Of a stretch of 64,000 nucleotides of DNA, positions 1-8,422 are shown piece by piece; within the stretch, counting starts at the first letter, position 1; the number at the start of each line of letters is the position of its first letter. The translations under genes and the position numbers were made by a program. Under the pieces are notes generated by a model that did no database searches, was not told where the DNA came from, and saw only the letters and a list, made by a program, of their open reading frames with translations. Source of the stretch: Phycisphaerales bacterium (GTDB lineage Bacteria; Planctomycetota; Phycisphaerae; Phycisphaerales; UBA1924); NCBI GenBank assembly GCA_020849105.1, contig JADLGW010000030.1, positions 1 through 64,000 on the forward strand. Direction: 5' to 3'.

Positions 1-398
1 CGCCCGGCGTGAAGCAGTGGCGCGGCGCCGGGCACAGCATGAATGACCTGGGCTCGGGCCTGTCCGGCGGCTTCGGCGGCACCGTCGGCTACACCCTCTG
101 CGCCTGGGACGAGGACGGGCCGGGGCCGAACCCCGGCGGCTTGTACGTCGGGGGCGACTTCGAGTTTGCTGGTGGTGTGCCGGCCTCCGACTTCGCCCGC
201 TGGGGATACCCGCTGCCGCCCGGCGGGCCCTGCTACCCCGACTGCAACCAGGACGGGGCGCTCACCCTCCCCGACTTCGCGTGCTTCATGACCAGGTTCG
301 CCGCCGCGGACCCCTACGCCGACTGCAACCAGGACGGGGCCCGGAACCTCTCCGACTTCGGGTGCTTCCAGACGAAGTTCGCCCTGGGCTGCCCGTAG
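1..398 (+). CDS. C-terminal part of a secreted propeller-like protein with two calcium-loop repeats (5' end outside window)
   Basis: Only the last ~130 residues are present; the frame is open to the window edge, so the start lies upstream. The visible part has one blade-like repeat (LYVGGDFEFAGG...FARWG), the same repeat type as the complete protein at 48808-50070. It ends with two copies of a DCNQDG...L.DF.CF motif, which fits the Ca-binding loop pattern DxNxDGxxxxxDF of dockerin-like or EF-hand-like tails, and stops at FALGCP. An extracellular or cell-surface location is inferred from this tail. The function is unknown and the protein cannot be named further. Confidence 0.8.
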   Translation, partial: PGVKQWRGAGHSMNDLGSGLSGGFGGTVGYTLCAWDEDGPGPNPGGLYVGGDFEFAGGVPASDFARWGYPLPPGGPCYPDCNQDGALTLPDFACFMTRFAAADPYADCNQDGARNLSDFGCFQTKFALGCP

Positions 399-435
399 AC
401 GAGAGAACGCGGAAGGGCCCGGGGGCCACAGAGGA

Positions 436-1644
436 TCAAAGAGGCGATGACGACTCGCGTTCCAGCACCATCGCGAGCCCCTGCCCCACGCCGATGCACA
501 TTGTGCACAGCGCCCTGCGGCGGTCCGCGGCGGCGAGTTGACGCGCGGCGGTGCCCACCATCCGGGCGCCGCTCATGCCCAGCGGGTGCCCCAGCGCGAT
601 CGCTCCTCCCCAGCGGTTGATGCGATCATCCGAATCATCGAGCCCGAGTCCCCGCAGGCAGGCCAGCGCCTGGGCCGCGAACGCCTCGTTGAGTTCGATC
701 ACCCCGATATCCGCGAGCGAAAGGCCCAGGCGTGCCAGCAGTTTCGTCGTCGCGGGGACCGGGCCGATCCCCATGCGGCCGGGCTCCACGCCGGCCGCGG
801 CGCACCCGGCGATGCGGGCCATCGGCGTCAGCCCGCACTCCCGCACCGCGACGCCCGAGGCCACGAGGAGCGCGGCCGCACCGTCGTTGATGCCTGTCGC
901 GTTGCCCGCCGTGACCGTTCCGTGCGGGCGGGTGATGGGCTGGAGGGCCGCGAGCCGATCGGCGGAGGTCTCCCGCGGGTGCTCGTCGGCGCTCACCGCG
1001 GCATCGCCCCGCCTCCCCGGCGGCAGCACGGGGATGATCTCTCCCGACAGGCTGCGCGCGGCGGCGATGGCCTTCTCCTGGCTCCACGCGGCGAAGCGGT
1101 CCTGGTCCGTTCGGGAGATGTGGAACTCGGACGCCAGCGTCTCCGCGGTTTCGGCGAGGCTGTCGGCGCCCCACGCGGCCCTCATCGCCGGGTTGATGAA
1201 GCGCCAGCCCAGCGTCGTGTCGTACACCTCCGCCCTGCGGGAGAACGCCTCCGTCGCCTTGGGCATTACCAGGGGGGCGCGCGACATGCTCTCCACCCCG
1301 CCGGCGATCACCAGGTCCGCCTCACCGACCGCGATGGCGCGGGCGGCGGCGGCCACCGCCTCCATGCCGGAGCCGCAGAGGCGGTTGACCGTCACGCCCG
1401 GGATCGTGCAGGGGAGGCCCGCCAGCAGCAGGGCCATGCGCGCGACGTTGCGGTTGTCCTCCCCGGCCTGGTTGGCGCAGCCCAGCACCACGTCGTCCGC
1501 CCGCGCCCAGTCGATCGCGTGGCGGGCCGTCATGGCGCGAATCGGCGCGGCGGCCAGGTCGTCGGCCCGGACACCCGCCAGCGCCCCGCCGTACCGCCCG
1601 ATCGGGGTCCGCACATAGTCGCAGATGTACGCGGCGCGGGTCAT
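436..1644 (-). CDS. Thiolase (acetyl-CoA C-acyltransferase)
   Basis: 402 residues, full length for a degradative thiolase. The nucleophile Cys lies in NRLCGSGME (Cys90), the catalytic His in GHPLGMSGAR (about residue 353) and the second Cys in CIGVGQG (about 383); all three motifs are intact. The enzyme cleaves a 3-ketoacyl-CoA with CoA to acetyl-CoA plus a shortened acyl-CoA, or runs in reverse. The ATG start overlaps the stop of the aminotransferase upstream as ATGA, so it is the last cistron of a translationally coupled five-gene operon. The context suggests it performs the final thiolysis of an amino-acid degradation route. The family includes 3-oxoadipyl-CoA thiolases (pcaF), and substrate cannot be read from the sequence. 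Confidence 0.93.
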   Translation of the reverse strand: MTRAAYICDYVRTPIGRYGGALAGVRADDLAAAPIRAMTARHAIDWARADDVVLGCANQAGEDNRNVARMALLLAGLPCTIPGVTVNRLCGSGMEAVAAAARAIAVGEADLVIAGGVESMSRAPLVMPKATEAFSRRAEVYDTTLGWRFINPAMRAAWGADSLAETAETLASEFHISRTDQDRFAAWSQEKAIAAARSLSGEIIPVLPPGRRGDAAVSADEHPRETSADRLAALQPITRPHGTVTAGNATGINDGAAALLVASGVAVRECGLTPMARIAGCAAAGVEPGRMGIGPVPATTKLLARLGLSLADIGVIELNEAFAAQALACLRGLGLDDSDDRINRWGGAIALGHPLGMSGARMVGTAARQLAAADRRRALCTMCIGVGQGLAMVLERESSSPL

Positions 1645-2963
1645 GCCCCGATCGCCAGGGCGTGCTCCCGGGATGCCCGGAACGCTTCCGCCAGCACGGC
1701 GGTGAGTTGGTCGATGTCCCCGCCCGTCATCGGCGTGGAGAGCGCACCGGAGCAACTCTCGATCAGGATCACGCCGTGGTCCAGCGCGAAATCGACAATC
1801 CGGCGCTTGAGCGCCGCCCGCGCGGGCGAGTGGTAGGCCCGGCGGTAGTCCTCGGGGGCGCTCGGCATCGGATGGATTCGGAAGAGCGAGCCCGCGCCGG
1901 TGACGCTCAGCGGCACCTGTGCATCCCGGATGGCCGCCCTGATCCGCTCGCGGGCGCGCTCGCCCAGGGCGTTGAGCCGGGCGACGGCGTCCCGGTCGAA
2001 GTGGCGCATCGCCGTCAGCCCCGCCGTCATCGTGACCGGGTTCGCGGAAAAGGTGCCCGAATGCGGGAACAGCAGCGGGGTGCGGAGCGGGTTGAGCACG
2101 TCCATCACGTCCGCCCGCCCGGCCAGCGCCCCGACCGGGAAGCCGCCGCCGATGATCTTGCCCAGTGCGGTCAGGTCCGGCCGCACCGCGTAGCGCTCCT
2201 GGGCGCCGCCGTAGCCGCATCGGAACGTGATCACCTCGTCAAAGACCAGCAGCGCCCCGCGGCGGCGCGCCCATGCGTGGATGGCCGCGATGAAGGCGTC
2301 CGCGGCGGGCATCATCCCCACCCGATGGGGGAGGGGGTCGATCAGGACGCAGGCCAGGCGGTCCGCCTCCGCCTCCAGCAGCGCCAGGGCGCGCTCGGTG
2401 TCGTTGAAGGGGATCACCACCACGTCGCCCAGGACGCCCGCCGGCGTGCCCGCGCAGACCGGCACGCTCGCCGGATGGTCCGCCGGGCCCCAGTCGGCGG
2501 GGGACGCCGTCTGGCTGACCTCCGCGTAGTCGTACACGCCGTGGTACGCGCCCTCCACCTTCGCGATCTTCGGGCGGCCCGTGAACGCCCGGGCGACCTT
2601 CAGGGCGCACAGCACCGCCTCCGTGCCGGAGTTCACGAAGCGGATCCGCTCAAACCCCGGCGCCCGACCCGTGAGGAGTTCGGCGAACTCAATCTCCACC
2701 CGGGTGCCCAGGTTCCAGGCCGTCCCGCGGCGCAGTTGCTCCGTCACCGCGGCGACCACCGGCCCGAACGCGTGCCCGTGGATCAGCGACGCCATGTTGC
2801 CCGCGAAGTCCAGGCGCTCCACACCGTCGATGTCGGTCACGCGGCAGCCGCTGCCGCGCTCGGCGTAGACGGGGTGCGGCGCCCGGAATACCGCGTTGCG
2901 GCTCACACCGCCCGGAAGAACGGCGCAGGCCCTGCGGTACAGTTCCGCGCTGCGCGTGGTCAT
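1641..2963 (-). CDS. Class III aminotransferase (glutamate-1-semialdehyde aminomutase-like), probable beta-amino acid transaminase
   Basis: 440 residues, PLP fold type I, class III. It shows NSGTEAV (about 111-117), LLVFDEV with the PLP-pyridine Asp (Asp242) and the Schiff-base Lys in ALGKIIGGGFPVGA (Lys269). Overall it resembles HemL, but a haem role is unlikely: it sits between CoA-transferase and thiolase genes with 4-bp ATGA overlaps on both sides. Some known beta-amino acid aminotransferases are GSAM-like, and Bacillus yodT is a class III aminotransferase in a comparable kamA operon. Inferred role: convert the beta-amino acid made by the KamA-like enzyme into a beta-keto acid. Alternative: a diverged GSAM. 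Confidence 0.85.
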   Translation of the reverse strand: MTTRSAELYRRACAVLPGGVSRNAVFRAPHPVYAERGSGCRVTDIDGVERLDFAGNMASLIHGHAFGPVVAAVTEQLRRGTAWNLGTRVEIEFAELLTGRAPGFERIRFVNSGTEAVLCALKVARAFTGRPKIAKVEGAYHGVYDYAEVSQTASPADWGPADHPASVPVCAGTPAGVLGDVVVIPFNDTERALALLEAEADRLACVLIDPLPHRVGMMPAADAFIAAIHAWARRRGALLVFDEVITFRCGYGGAQERYAVRPDLTALGKIIGGGFPVGALAGRADVMDVLNPLRTPLLFPHSGTFSANPVTMTAGLTAMRHFDRDAVARLNALGERARERIRAAIRDAQVPLSVTGAGSLFRIHPMPSAPEDYRRAYHSPARAALKRRIVDFALDHGVILIESCSGALSTPMTGGDIDQLTAVLAEAFRASREHALAIGA

Positions 2964-3640
2964 GGGGCCCTCCCTGTGGTGGATCGGCCGTCGGCGAGCG
3001 GCGCGCCGGTCCACCGCTGCACATCCGCGAGCGACAGCCCCGGGGCCAGGGCCCGCGCGACAAACCCGCGCGGCGTGGCGTCGGCGACCGCCAGGTTGGT
3101 ATAGACGCGGCTCACCACGCCCACGCCGGTCAGCGGGAACGTGCACGTCCGGAGCAACTTGGGCTCGCCGTCCCTGGTCGTGTGCTCGGTCAGCACCAGG
3201 ATCGTCTTCACACCCGCGACCAGGTCCATCGCGCCGCCGACGGCGGGGATCGCGTCGGGCTCGCCCGTGGACCAGTTCGCGAGGTCGCCCGTCTCCGAGA
3301 CCTGCATCGCCCCAAGAACGCACACGTCGATGTGCCCGCCCCGGATCATGGCGAACGAGTCCGCGTGGTGGAAGTAGGCCGCGCCCGGAATCGCCGTGAC
3401 GGGCTTCTTGCCCGCGTTGATCAGTTCGGGGTCCTCGTTCCCCTCCGCCGGCGGCGGGCCGACGCCCAGCAGCCCGTTCTCCGTATGGAAGATCAACTGA
3501 CGCCCCGCGGGGACGCTGCGGGCCACGAGTTCGGGGATGCCGATCCCGAGGTTGACGTATGAACCGTCCGGGATGTCCGCCGCGGCCATGCGGGCGATAT
3601 CCTGGCGAGACCAGCCGGCGGGCGGCGGGGGCTGCATCAT
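2960..3640 (-). CDS. 3-oxoacid CoA-transferase, subunit B
   Basis: 226 residues, the usual size of a family I CoA-transferase beta subunit. The catalytic glutamate is in FHTENGLLGVGP (Glu54), followed by the GxGP-type loop; VNLGIGIPELV near residue 29-39 is typical. With subunit A upstream (4-bp overlap) it would move CoA from succinyl-CoA, acetyl-CoA or acetoacetyl-CoA onto a 3-oxo acid. It resembles ScoB, AtoA and PcaJ, and the substrate is not readable from the sequence. In this operon the probable substrate is the 3-oxo acid made by the downstream aminotransferase. Start ATG at 3640, coupled to the preceding stop. Confidence 0.92.
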   Translation of the reverse strand: MMQPPPPAGWSRQDIARMAAADIPDGSYVNLGIGIPELVARSVPAGRQLIFHTENGLLGVGPPPAEGNEDPELINAGKKPVTAIPGAAYFHHADSFAMIRGGHIDVCVLGAMQVSETGDLANWSTGEPDAIPAVGGAMDLVAGVKTILVLTEHTTRDGEPKLLRTCTFPLTGVGVVSRVYTNLAVADATPRGFVARALAPGLSLADVQRWTGAPLADGRSTTGRAP

Positions 3641-4347
3641 GGGTACACCGCCCCTTCGCGCACGAGGCGCGATTCCTGGGCCGGGCGCGCCACCTGCACC
3701 ACGCGTCGAACGAAGACCCCGGGCGTGACGACCGCCTCGGGATCAATGTGACCGGGGTCGCCCACATCGCGGGCCTGCACGACGGCGCACGCCGCGGCCA
3801 TGCACATGATGGGGCCGAAGTTGCGGGCGGTCTTGGAGAACGTCAGGTTGCCGTAGGCGTCGGCCCTGTCAGCGCGAACCAGCGCGAAGTCCGCGCGCAG
3901 GGCGTGTTCCAGGACGTACCGCCGCCCGCCAAACTCCCTGACCTCCTTGCCCTCGGCGAGCACGGTGCCCACGCCCGAGGGCGTGAAGAACGCGGGGATA
4001 CCGGCCCCGCCCGCCCGGATCCGCTCCGCCAGCGTGCCCTGGGGCACCAGTTCCAGGGCGATCCCTCCGGACCGGTACAGCGCGGGGAAGACGGTCGAGT
4101 TCGCGGTGCGCGGGTAGGAGCAGACGACCCTCGCGACGCGCCCGGCGGCGATGAGCGCCGCCAGGCCGACCCGCCCCGACCCGGTGTTGTTGCTGATGAC
4201 CGTCAGGCCCCGCGCCCCCCGGTCGATCAGGGCGTGGATCAGTTCGATCGGGCTCCCGGCCTCCCCGAACCCGCCGATCATGACGGTCGCGCCGTCACGA
4301 ATATCGGCGACCGCGGCGGCCGGGGATCCGACGCGCTTGTCGATCAT
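3637..4347 (-). CDS. 3-oxoacid CoA-transferase, subunit A
   Basis: 236 residues, full-length alpha subunit of a family I CoA-transferase. It has the ATVMIGGFGEAGSP segment (about 20-33), corresponding to the conserved GGFG.xG.P CoA-binding motif, and the usual TPSGVGT and AYGNLTF segments. It pairs with the B subunit immediately downstream (ATGA overlap) and follows the KamA-like gene, also with a 4-bp overlap. Similar to ScoA, AtoD and PcaI. Role inferred from context: activation of a beta-keto acid for thiolysis. Confidence 0.92.
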   Translation of the reverse strand: MIDKRVGSPAAAVADIRDGATVMIGGFGEAGSPIELIHALIDRGARGLTVISNNTGSGRVGLAALIAAGRVARVVCSYPRTANSTVFPALYRSGGIALELVPQGTLAERIRAGGAGIPAFFTPSGVGTVLAEGKEVREFGGRRYVLEHALRADFALVRADRADAYGNLTFSKTARNFGPIMCMAAACAVVQARDVGDPGHIDPEAVVTPGVFVRRVVQVARPAQESRLVREGAVYP

Positions 4348-5939
4348 GGCCCGCGGTGTTCCAGGGCCCGGCCCTCGAGCGTAACCCGCAGTTGACGCTC
4401 GATGTCCCGCAGTTCATCCTCGAAGAAGAAGCCGCCGCCGTCGAGGGGAAGCAGTCTGTCGACGCGGGTTTCCGCCCCGTCGTAGACCGCCAGGAACACG
4501 CGGTCCATCCACGCCATGTTGCGGGCCTCGTTGAACTTGAGGGCCATGGCCCGGCGCCCGCCGACGGTCGTCTCGCCCAGCAGCGAGACCTTCCCCGCCG
4601 ACGTGGTCATCGTGATGTACCGGGAGGGACGGCTGAGCGAACCGAGCGAGCGGTAGACGAGGCTGAAGACCTTCTCGACGTCAGCCAGCGGGGCCGCGAA
4701 GTAGTGGTGCTCGCCCGTCGCGCGGGCGCAGTACATCGAGTGGAACCGCACGCCCAGCGTCCCGAGGATGTTGCCCAGGTCGATCCAGTTGCGGGCCGAC
4801 CGCTCGATATCTGTCTTCCCGTCCGGCCCCTCAAAGAGGCTGATGTGGTTCATGATGGGGCTCTGGCTCCGGACGACGACGCCGCGGGCCTGCAGCCTGC
4901 GGACCGCGGCGATCGTCCCGGGATTCAGCACCTCCCGCGGGGTGGAGAAGTGGGCCATCCAGGTCACCTGCACCCCGTGGTCGCGCAGGTGGTCGAAGGT
5001 CTCCAGCATGCGCCCGTACCCGTGGGTCAGCAGCAGTTCCGGCTGGTAGGTGAGGGCCCGCGACGCGATGCGGATGGTGCGCACATGCAGGAGTTCGGGG
5101 TCGTCCACGATCGGCAGCGTGTACTGCCGGAACCGCTCCGCGGACATGTAGCCCGCGTCGCCGCCGGTGATCAGGAGGTCGGTGATCTCCGGATGGGCGC
5201 GGACGTAATCGTGCACCTGCGCCACGTCGCGCTGGATGAACATGTCGTCGTCCTGGCGGAGCTGCGCGTGCCGGAAGCAGTATGTGCAGAACGCGAAGCA
5301 GTCCTGCGTGGTCTTGTCGAAGACGAGCGCGACCGGCGGGTACTTGTGTTGGCTGCCCTCCAGCACGTCGATGCCGCCGTCGTCGCGCTCGATCCAGGGC
5401 TTGTTCAGGAGTTGGCAGCCGTCGTGCGGGGACGTCTCCCGCTTGTACTGGTCCGCGATCCGCGTGCGCTCCGCGGCCGACCCCGCCGCCGCGTACCGGG
5501 CCACGACCGCCGGCGGCATCATGCCGGGCTGCGGGAACACGAGCTGGTACATCGAGTCGGTCTGGTACCGGGACCAGTTGATCGCGTTGAGGATGTGCGT
5601 GGTCGCCTTGAAGCGGTAGACCTCGATGAACAGTTCACGCTCGATCGGGGCCGCCAGACGGATGCCCCGGGTCTCGAGCCGCGCCGCCACGCGCCGGAAC
5701 CCCTGGAGCCCCTCGTAGGTCTCCCGGCCCTCGAAGATGAGCGGCTCCCTCTCCAGGAACCCGCTGTGCTCCGGGTACTGCGCGTGCAGGCGCGACAGGA
5801 GCCCGGCCGGGAGCAGCCCCTCGCCCCGGATGATCTCCTCGGCCTCCGGCCCGTAGCCCTGCCGATGCACCAGGGACTCGGCGTCTTCGGCGGTCAGGAG
5901 GTCACGCGGGCGGGGCAGTGTCGGCGTCGGGCGGACCAT
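4344..5939 (-). CDS. KamA-family radical SAM aminomutase (lysine 2,3-aminomutase-like)
   Basis: 531 residues. The radical SAM cluster motif CxxxCxxC is C214-FAF-C218-TY-C221, followed by FRHAQLR, matching the KamA-family spacing. A Lys in TTSAGKVSLLG (around residue 455) aligns with the PLP lysine of lysine 2,3-aminomutase. The protein is longer than clostridial KamA (416 residues), mainly through a ~110-residue N-terminal extension. The family moves an alpha-amino group to the beta carbon using PLP and a deoxyadenosyl radical. The exact substrate (lysine, glutamate or other) cannot be assigned because the substrate-binding Asp positions are not clear by eye. First gene of the operon; good Shine-Dalgarno (CCGGAGGA) eight bases before ATG 5939. 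Confidence 0.85.
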   Translation of the reverse strand: MVRPTPTLPRPRDLLTAEDAESLVHRQGYGPEAEEIIRGEGLLPAGLLSRLHAQYPEHSGFLEREPLIFEGRETYEGLQGFRRVAARLETRGIRLAAPIERELFIEVYRFKATTHILNAINWSRYQTDSMYQLVFPQPGMMPPAVVARYAAAGSAAERTRIADQYKRETSPHDGCQLLNKPWIERDDGGIDVLEGSQHKYPPVALVFDKTTQDCFAFCTYCFRHAQLRQDDDMFIQRDVAQVHDYVRAHPEITDLLITGGDAGYMSAERFRQYTLPIVDDPELLHVRTIRIASRALTYQPELLLTHGYGRMLETFDHLRDHGVQVTWMAHFSTPREVLNPGTIAAVRRLQARGVVVRSQSPIMNHISLFEGPDGKTDIERSARNWIDLGNILGTLGVRFHSMYCARATGEHHYFAAPLADVEKVFSLVYRSLGSLSRPSRYITMTTSAGKVSLLGETTVGGRRAMALKFNEARNMAWMDRVFLAVYDGAETRVDRLLPLDGGGFFFEDELRDIERQLRVTLEGRALEHRGP

Positions 5940-5971
5940 GGGTGAATCCTCCGGAAGAAGAGCGGCCGGAA

Positions 5972-5992
5972 ACCTATACCAGATTAGTAGGT
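5972..5992. promoter_or_regulatory. Possible operator or promoter dyad upstream of the kamA-like operon
   Basis: ACCTA (5972-5976) and TAGGT (5988-5992) form a dyad with an 11-bp centre, in an AT-rich island between the KamA-like start and the outer-membrane gene. TATAGG on the minus strand overlaps it and could act as -10. No regulator gene is nearby, so this is only a candidate. Confidence 0.3.
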
Positions 5993-6107
5993 CTACATAT
6001 TGATCTTTGCGAGCGCACGCCGGTGTCGCCGCACCGCCCGTTCTCAGGGCCGGGCGCGGCGCATGAATCAGGATTATGTTCGGGTCCGCGGCCGGGCGCG
6101 GGGGCGA

Positions 6108-6965
6108 TCAGAACTCGATCTTCAGGCCCAGCAACGGCCCGTGCAGCACAACGTCCCAGGTGAACCGGTTGGCCCCGTAGTCCTGCGCCAGGACCCGGTA
6201 CCCCGCGTAGGCCGTCGCGGGGTTGCCGAACATGCGGAACTGGTACCCCGCCATCGCGGTCACCGAGTACGCCAGGTCCGACGCCACACCGAACCCGCCG
6301 ACATCGGCGCTGCCCCGCAGTTCCCAGTGCTGGCCCAGCGGCGCGACCAGCCGCGCGCCGAAGATCGGGTCCACCCACGTCCCGACCTTCGACTCCTCGC
6401 CGCCGCCCGGGGGCGACACGTCCAGTTCGACGTAGTTGTACCGCCCGCCCGCGTACAGGTCGAACGTCATGCTCCGCTCGACGCCCGACTCCCGCCCCTC
6501 CGTGACCCATTCGCCGAGCCGGTACATCGCGCCAAACTCCAGGATGCCCATGGTGAAGTCCACGCCGATGTCGCCGCCCACCGGCCCCGACTGGTCCTCC
6601 GCGCCGAGTTGCGCGATGGTGCCGTCGAGGAACGCGCCCCATTTGCCCCTGCCCGCCTCCAGCCGGCCCGAGAATGCCATCATCGAGCCCTTCTCATCCA
6701 TGAAGTCCATGGCGCTGGCGTCCATCGTCGCCTTCGCGCCCCGCGCCTCGACATCGCCCGACACCCCCATGAGCCAGGCCCGCCCCGTCAGTTCCAGGCG
6801 CACCCCCGCCGGCGTCATCGCGGCCGGCGGGGGCGTGGGTTGGGGGGCCGCCGCCGGCTGATTCTCCGGCTGCCCGGGCAGCCGCGGCGGTTCGTCCGCC
6901 GCGGCCGCGATCCCGCAGCAGGCCACCAACCCGATCACCGCCAACGACCTGATTCCCTGTGGCAT
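6108..6965 (-). CDS. Secreted, probable outer-membrane beta-barrel protein
   Basis: 285 residues from ATG 6965, chosen because a signal peptide begins there (MPQGIRSLAVIGLVAC...AAAA-DE) and CAGAGGGAAG lies upstream as Shine-Dalgarno. A Pro/Ala/Gln-rich linker (about 27-50) follows. The rest alternates short hydrophobic and polar strands rich in Gly and aromatic residues (FDLYAGGRYNYVELDV, LRGSADVGGFGV, TAYAGYRVLAQDYG) and ends in IEF with a C-terminal Phe, typical of outer-membrane barrels. The function is unknown. It is transcribed alone. Confidence 0.75.
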   Translation of the reverse strand: MPQGIRSLAVIGLVACCGIAAAADEPPRLPGQPENQPAAAPQPTPPPAAMTPAGVRLELTGRAWLMGVSGDVEARGAKATMDASAMDFMDEKGSMMAFSGRLEAGRGKWGAFLDGTIAQLGAEDQSGPVGGDIGVDFTMGILEFGAMYRLGEWVTEGRESGVERSMTFDLYAGGRYNYVELDVSPPGGGEESKVGTWVDPIFGARLVAPLGQHWELRGSADVGGFGVASDLAYSVTAMAGYQFRMFGNPATAYAGYRVLAQDYGANRFTWDVVLHGPLLGLKIEF

Positions 6966-7044
6966 GACGCTTCCCTCTGTTTGCCCCAGCGGGCTACCCC
7001 AGCGTACCACACCCGGCGCGCGGCTTCACCCCGCGTTCCCGTTC

Positions 7045-8394
7045 CTACTCCTCCTCCAGCGTCTTCTTCCGCCGCAGCACATGGTGGTAGTGCTGGGCGA
7101 ACCGGTGGGCCTCATCCCTGACCGATTGCAGCAGGCGCAGCCCCGCGTGCGATCGTGACAGCCGGAGCGGTTCCGCCCGCTGCTGCATGTAGACAACCTC
7201 ATCCTTCTTCGCCAGGCTGATCACCATCGGCGGCCGCGCGTCCAGCGTCTGGAACGCCTCCAGGGCCGCGTGCAACTGGCCCAGGCCGCCATCGATCAGG
7301 ATCACGTCGGGGTACAACTCGTGCCCGGCGCCGGCCTCGCGGTACCGGCGGCTCACCACCTCGCGGATGCTCGCGTAGTCGTCGTTGCCGCCGTCCACGC
7401 TCCTGATCCTGTACCGGCGGTACTCGCTCCTGAGCGGCCGACCGTCGATGAAGGACACCTTGCTCCCCACCGTCTCCCCGCCCATGAGGTGGGCGATGTC
7501 GATCCCCTCCAGGCACCGGATCGGCCGCTCCACCCCCAGCACCTTCTGGAGGCTCCGCAGCCCCTTGTCGGGCTCGACATACATCAGCGTCTCGGCCTCC
7601 GGCTGCCAGTTGTCCCGCCGGGTCGCCCGCTCCTCCAGTTTCTCGATCGCCCGCACCTGGTCCCGGATGACCGCCGCACGCTCGAACTCCATGGCGGCAG
7701 CCGCGGCCTCCATCTCCTGGCGCATCTCGCGCAGCATCACGCTGCGCTTCGACCCCAGGAACTTCGTGAACCGCTCGATGTCCGCGCGGTACTGCTCCCG
7801 CCCGATCCGCGCGGCGCACGGCGCGGTGCACTGGTTGATGTTGTAGAGGATGCAGGGCCGGAAGTGCCGGTTCCTCGGGTCGCCCTCCGTAATGTCAAGG
7901 CCGCACGTCCGGAACTTGAAGACACGCTGGAGCAACTGGACCGCCTCCCGCAGCGCCCCGGCCCTCACGAACGGCCCGAACACGCGTGCCCCGGCGAACC
8001 GCGGGTGGCCGGGCTCCCGCGTGACCTCCACCCGCGGGAAGTCCTCCCGCATCGTGATCGCCAGGTAGGGGAATGTCTTGTCGTCCGTCAGGCTCGCGTT
8101 GAACCGCGGGCGCGTGTCCTTGATCAGCCGCGCCTCGGTCAGCAGGGCCTCCCATTCCCCGTCGCACTCCAGGGTCTCGAAGTCCTCGACGACCTCCAGC
8201 ATCGGCTGCTTGCGGGGGCCCAGGTCCGTGGACGGGATGAAGTAGGACGACACCCGGTCCGGAAGCCGCGACGCCTTCCCCACGTACACCACACGACCGG
8301 CCGCGTCCTTCATCAGGTAGACGCCCGGGCACGCGGGCAGCGCCCGCGCCTTCGCCAGCAGCCTCGACAGCCGTTCCTCGCGCGTTTCGGGCAC
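7045..8394 (-). CDS. uvrC: UvrC, excinuclease subunit lacking the C-terminal HhH region
   Basis: 449 residues. The N-terminal GIY-YIG nuclease (CPGVYLMKDAAGRVVYVGKA, about 22-41) cuts 3' of the lesion. A Cys-rich patch around CGLD...CILYNINQCTAPC, a UVR/UvrB-binding helix pair (about 205-240) and the RNase H-like domain with GIDIAHLMGGETVGSKVSF and VILIDGGLGQL follow. The protein stops at HHVLRRKKTLEEE. UvrC is usually about 600 residues and ends with a helix-hairpin-helix module, which is absent here with no frameshift visible downstream. Start is GTG 8394 with TACAAT only four bases upstream, suggesting a leaderless transcript. uvrA and uvrB are not in the window. Confidence 0.92.
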   Translation of the reverse strand: MPETREERLSRLLAKARALPACPGVYLMKDAAGRVVYVGKASRLPDRVSSYFIPSTDLGPRKQPMLEVVEDFETLECDGEWEALLTEARLIKDTRPRFNASLTDDKTFPYLAITMREDFPRVEVTREPGHPRFAGARVFGPFVRAGALREAVQLLQRVFKFRTCGLDITEGDPRNRHFRPCILYNINQCTAPCAARIGREQYRADIERFTKFLGSKRSVMLREMRQEMEAAAAAMEFERAAVIRDQVRAIEKLEERATRRDNWQPEAETLMYVEPDKGLRSLQKVLGVERPIRCLEGIDIAHLMGGETVGSKVSFIDGRPLRSEYRRYRIRSVDGGNDDYASIREVVSRRYREAGAGHELYPDVILIDGGLGQLHAALEAFQTLDARPPMVISLAKKDEVVYMQQRAEPLRLSRSHAGLRLLQSVRDEAHRFAQHYHHVLRRKKTLEEE

Positions 8395-8422
8395 GCGGAT
8401 TGTATTGGTGGCGCCCGCCGGG

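Noticed and set aside
1641..2963. Assigning this gene as hemL (haem biosynthesis)
   Set aside because: The HemL-like motifs are shared by class III beta-transaminases, and the operon context is acyl-CoA and amino-acid degradation, not haem synthesis.
4356..5945. Very long open frame on the plus strand opposite the KamA-like gene
   Set aside because: It has no family similarity, an Arg/Pro/Ala-rich shadow composition typical of antisense frames in GC-rich DNA, and the minus strand carries an intact radical SAM enzyme.
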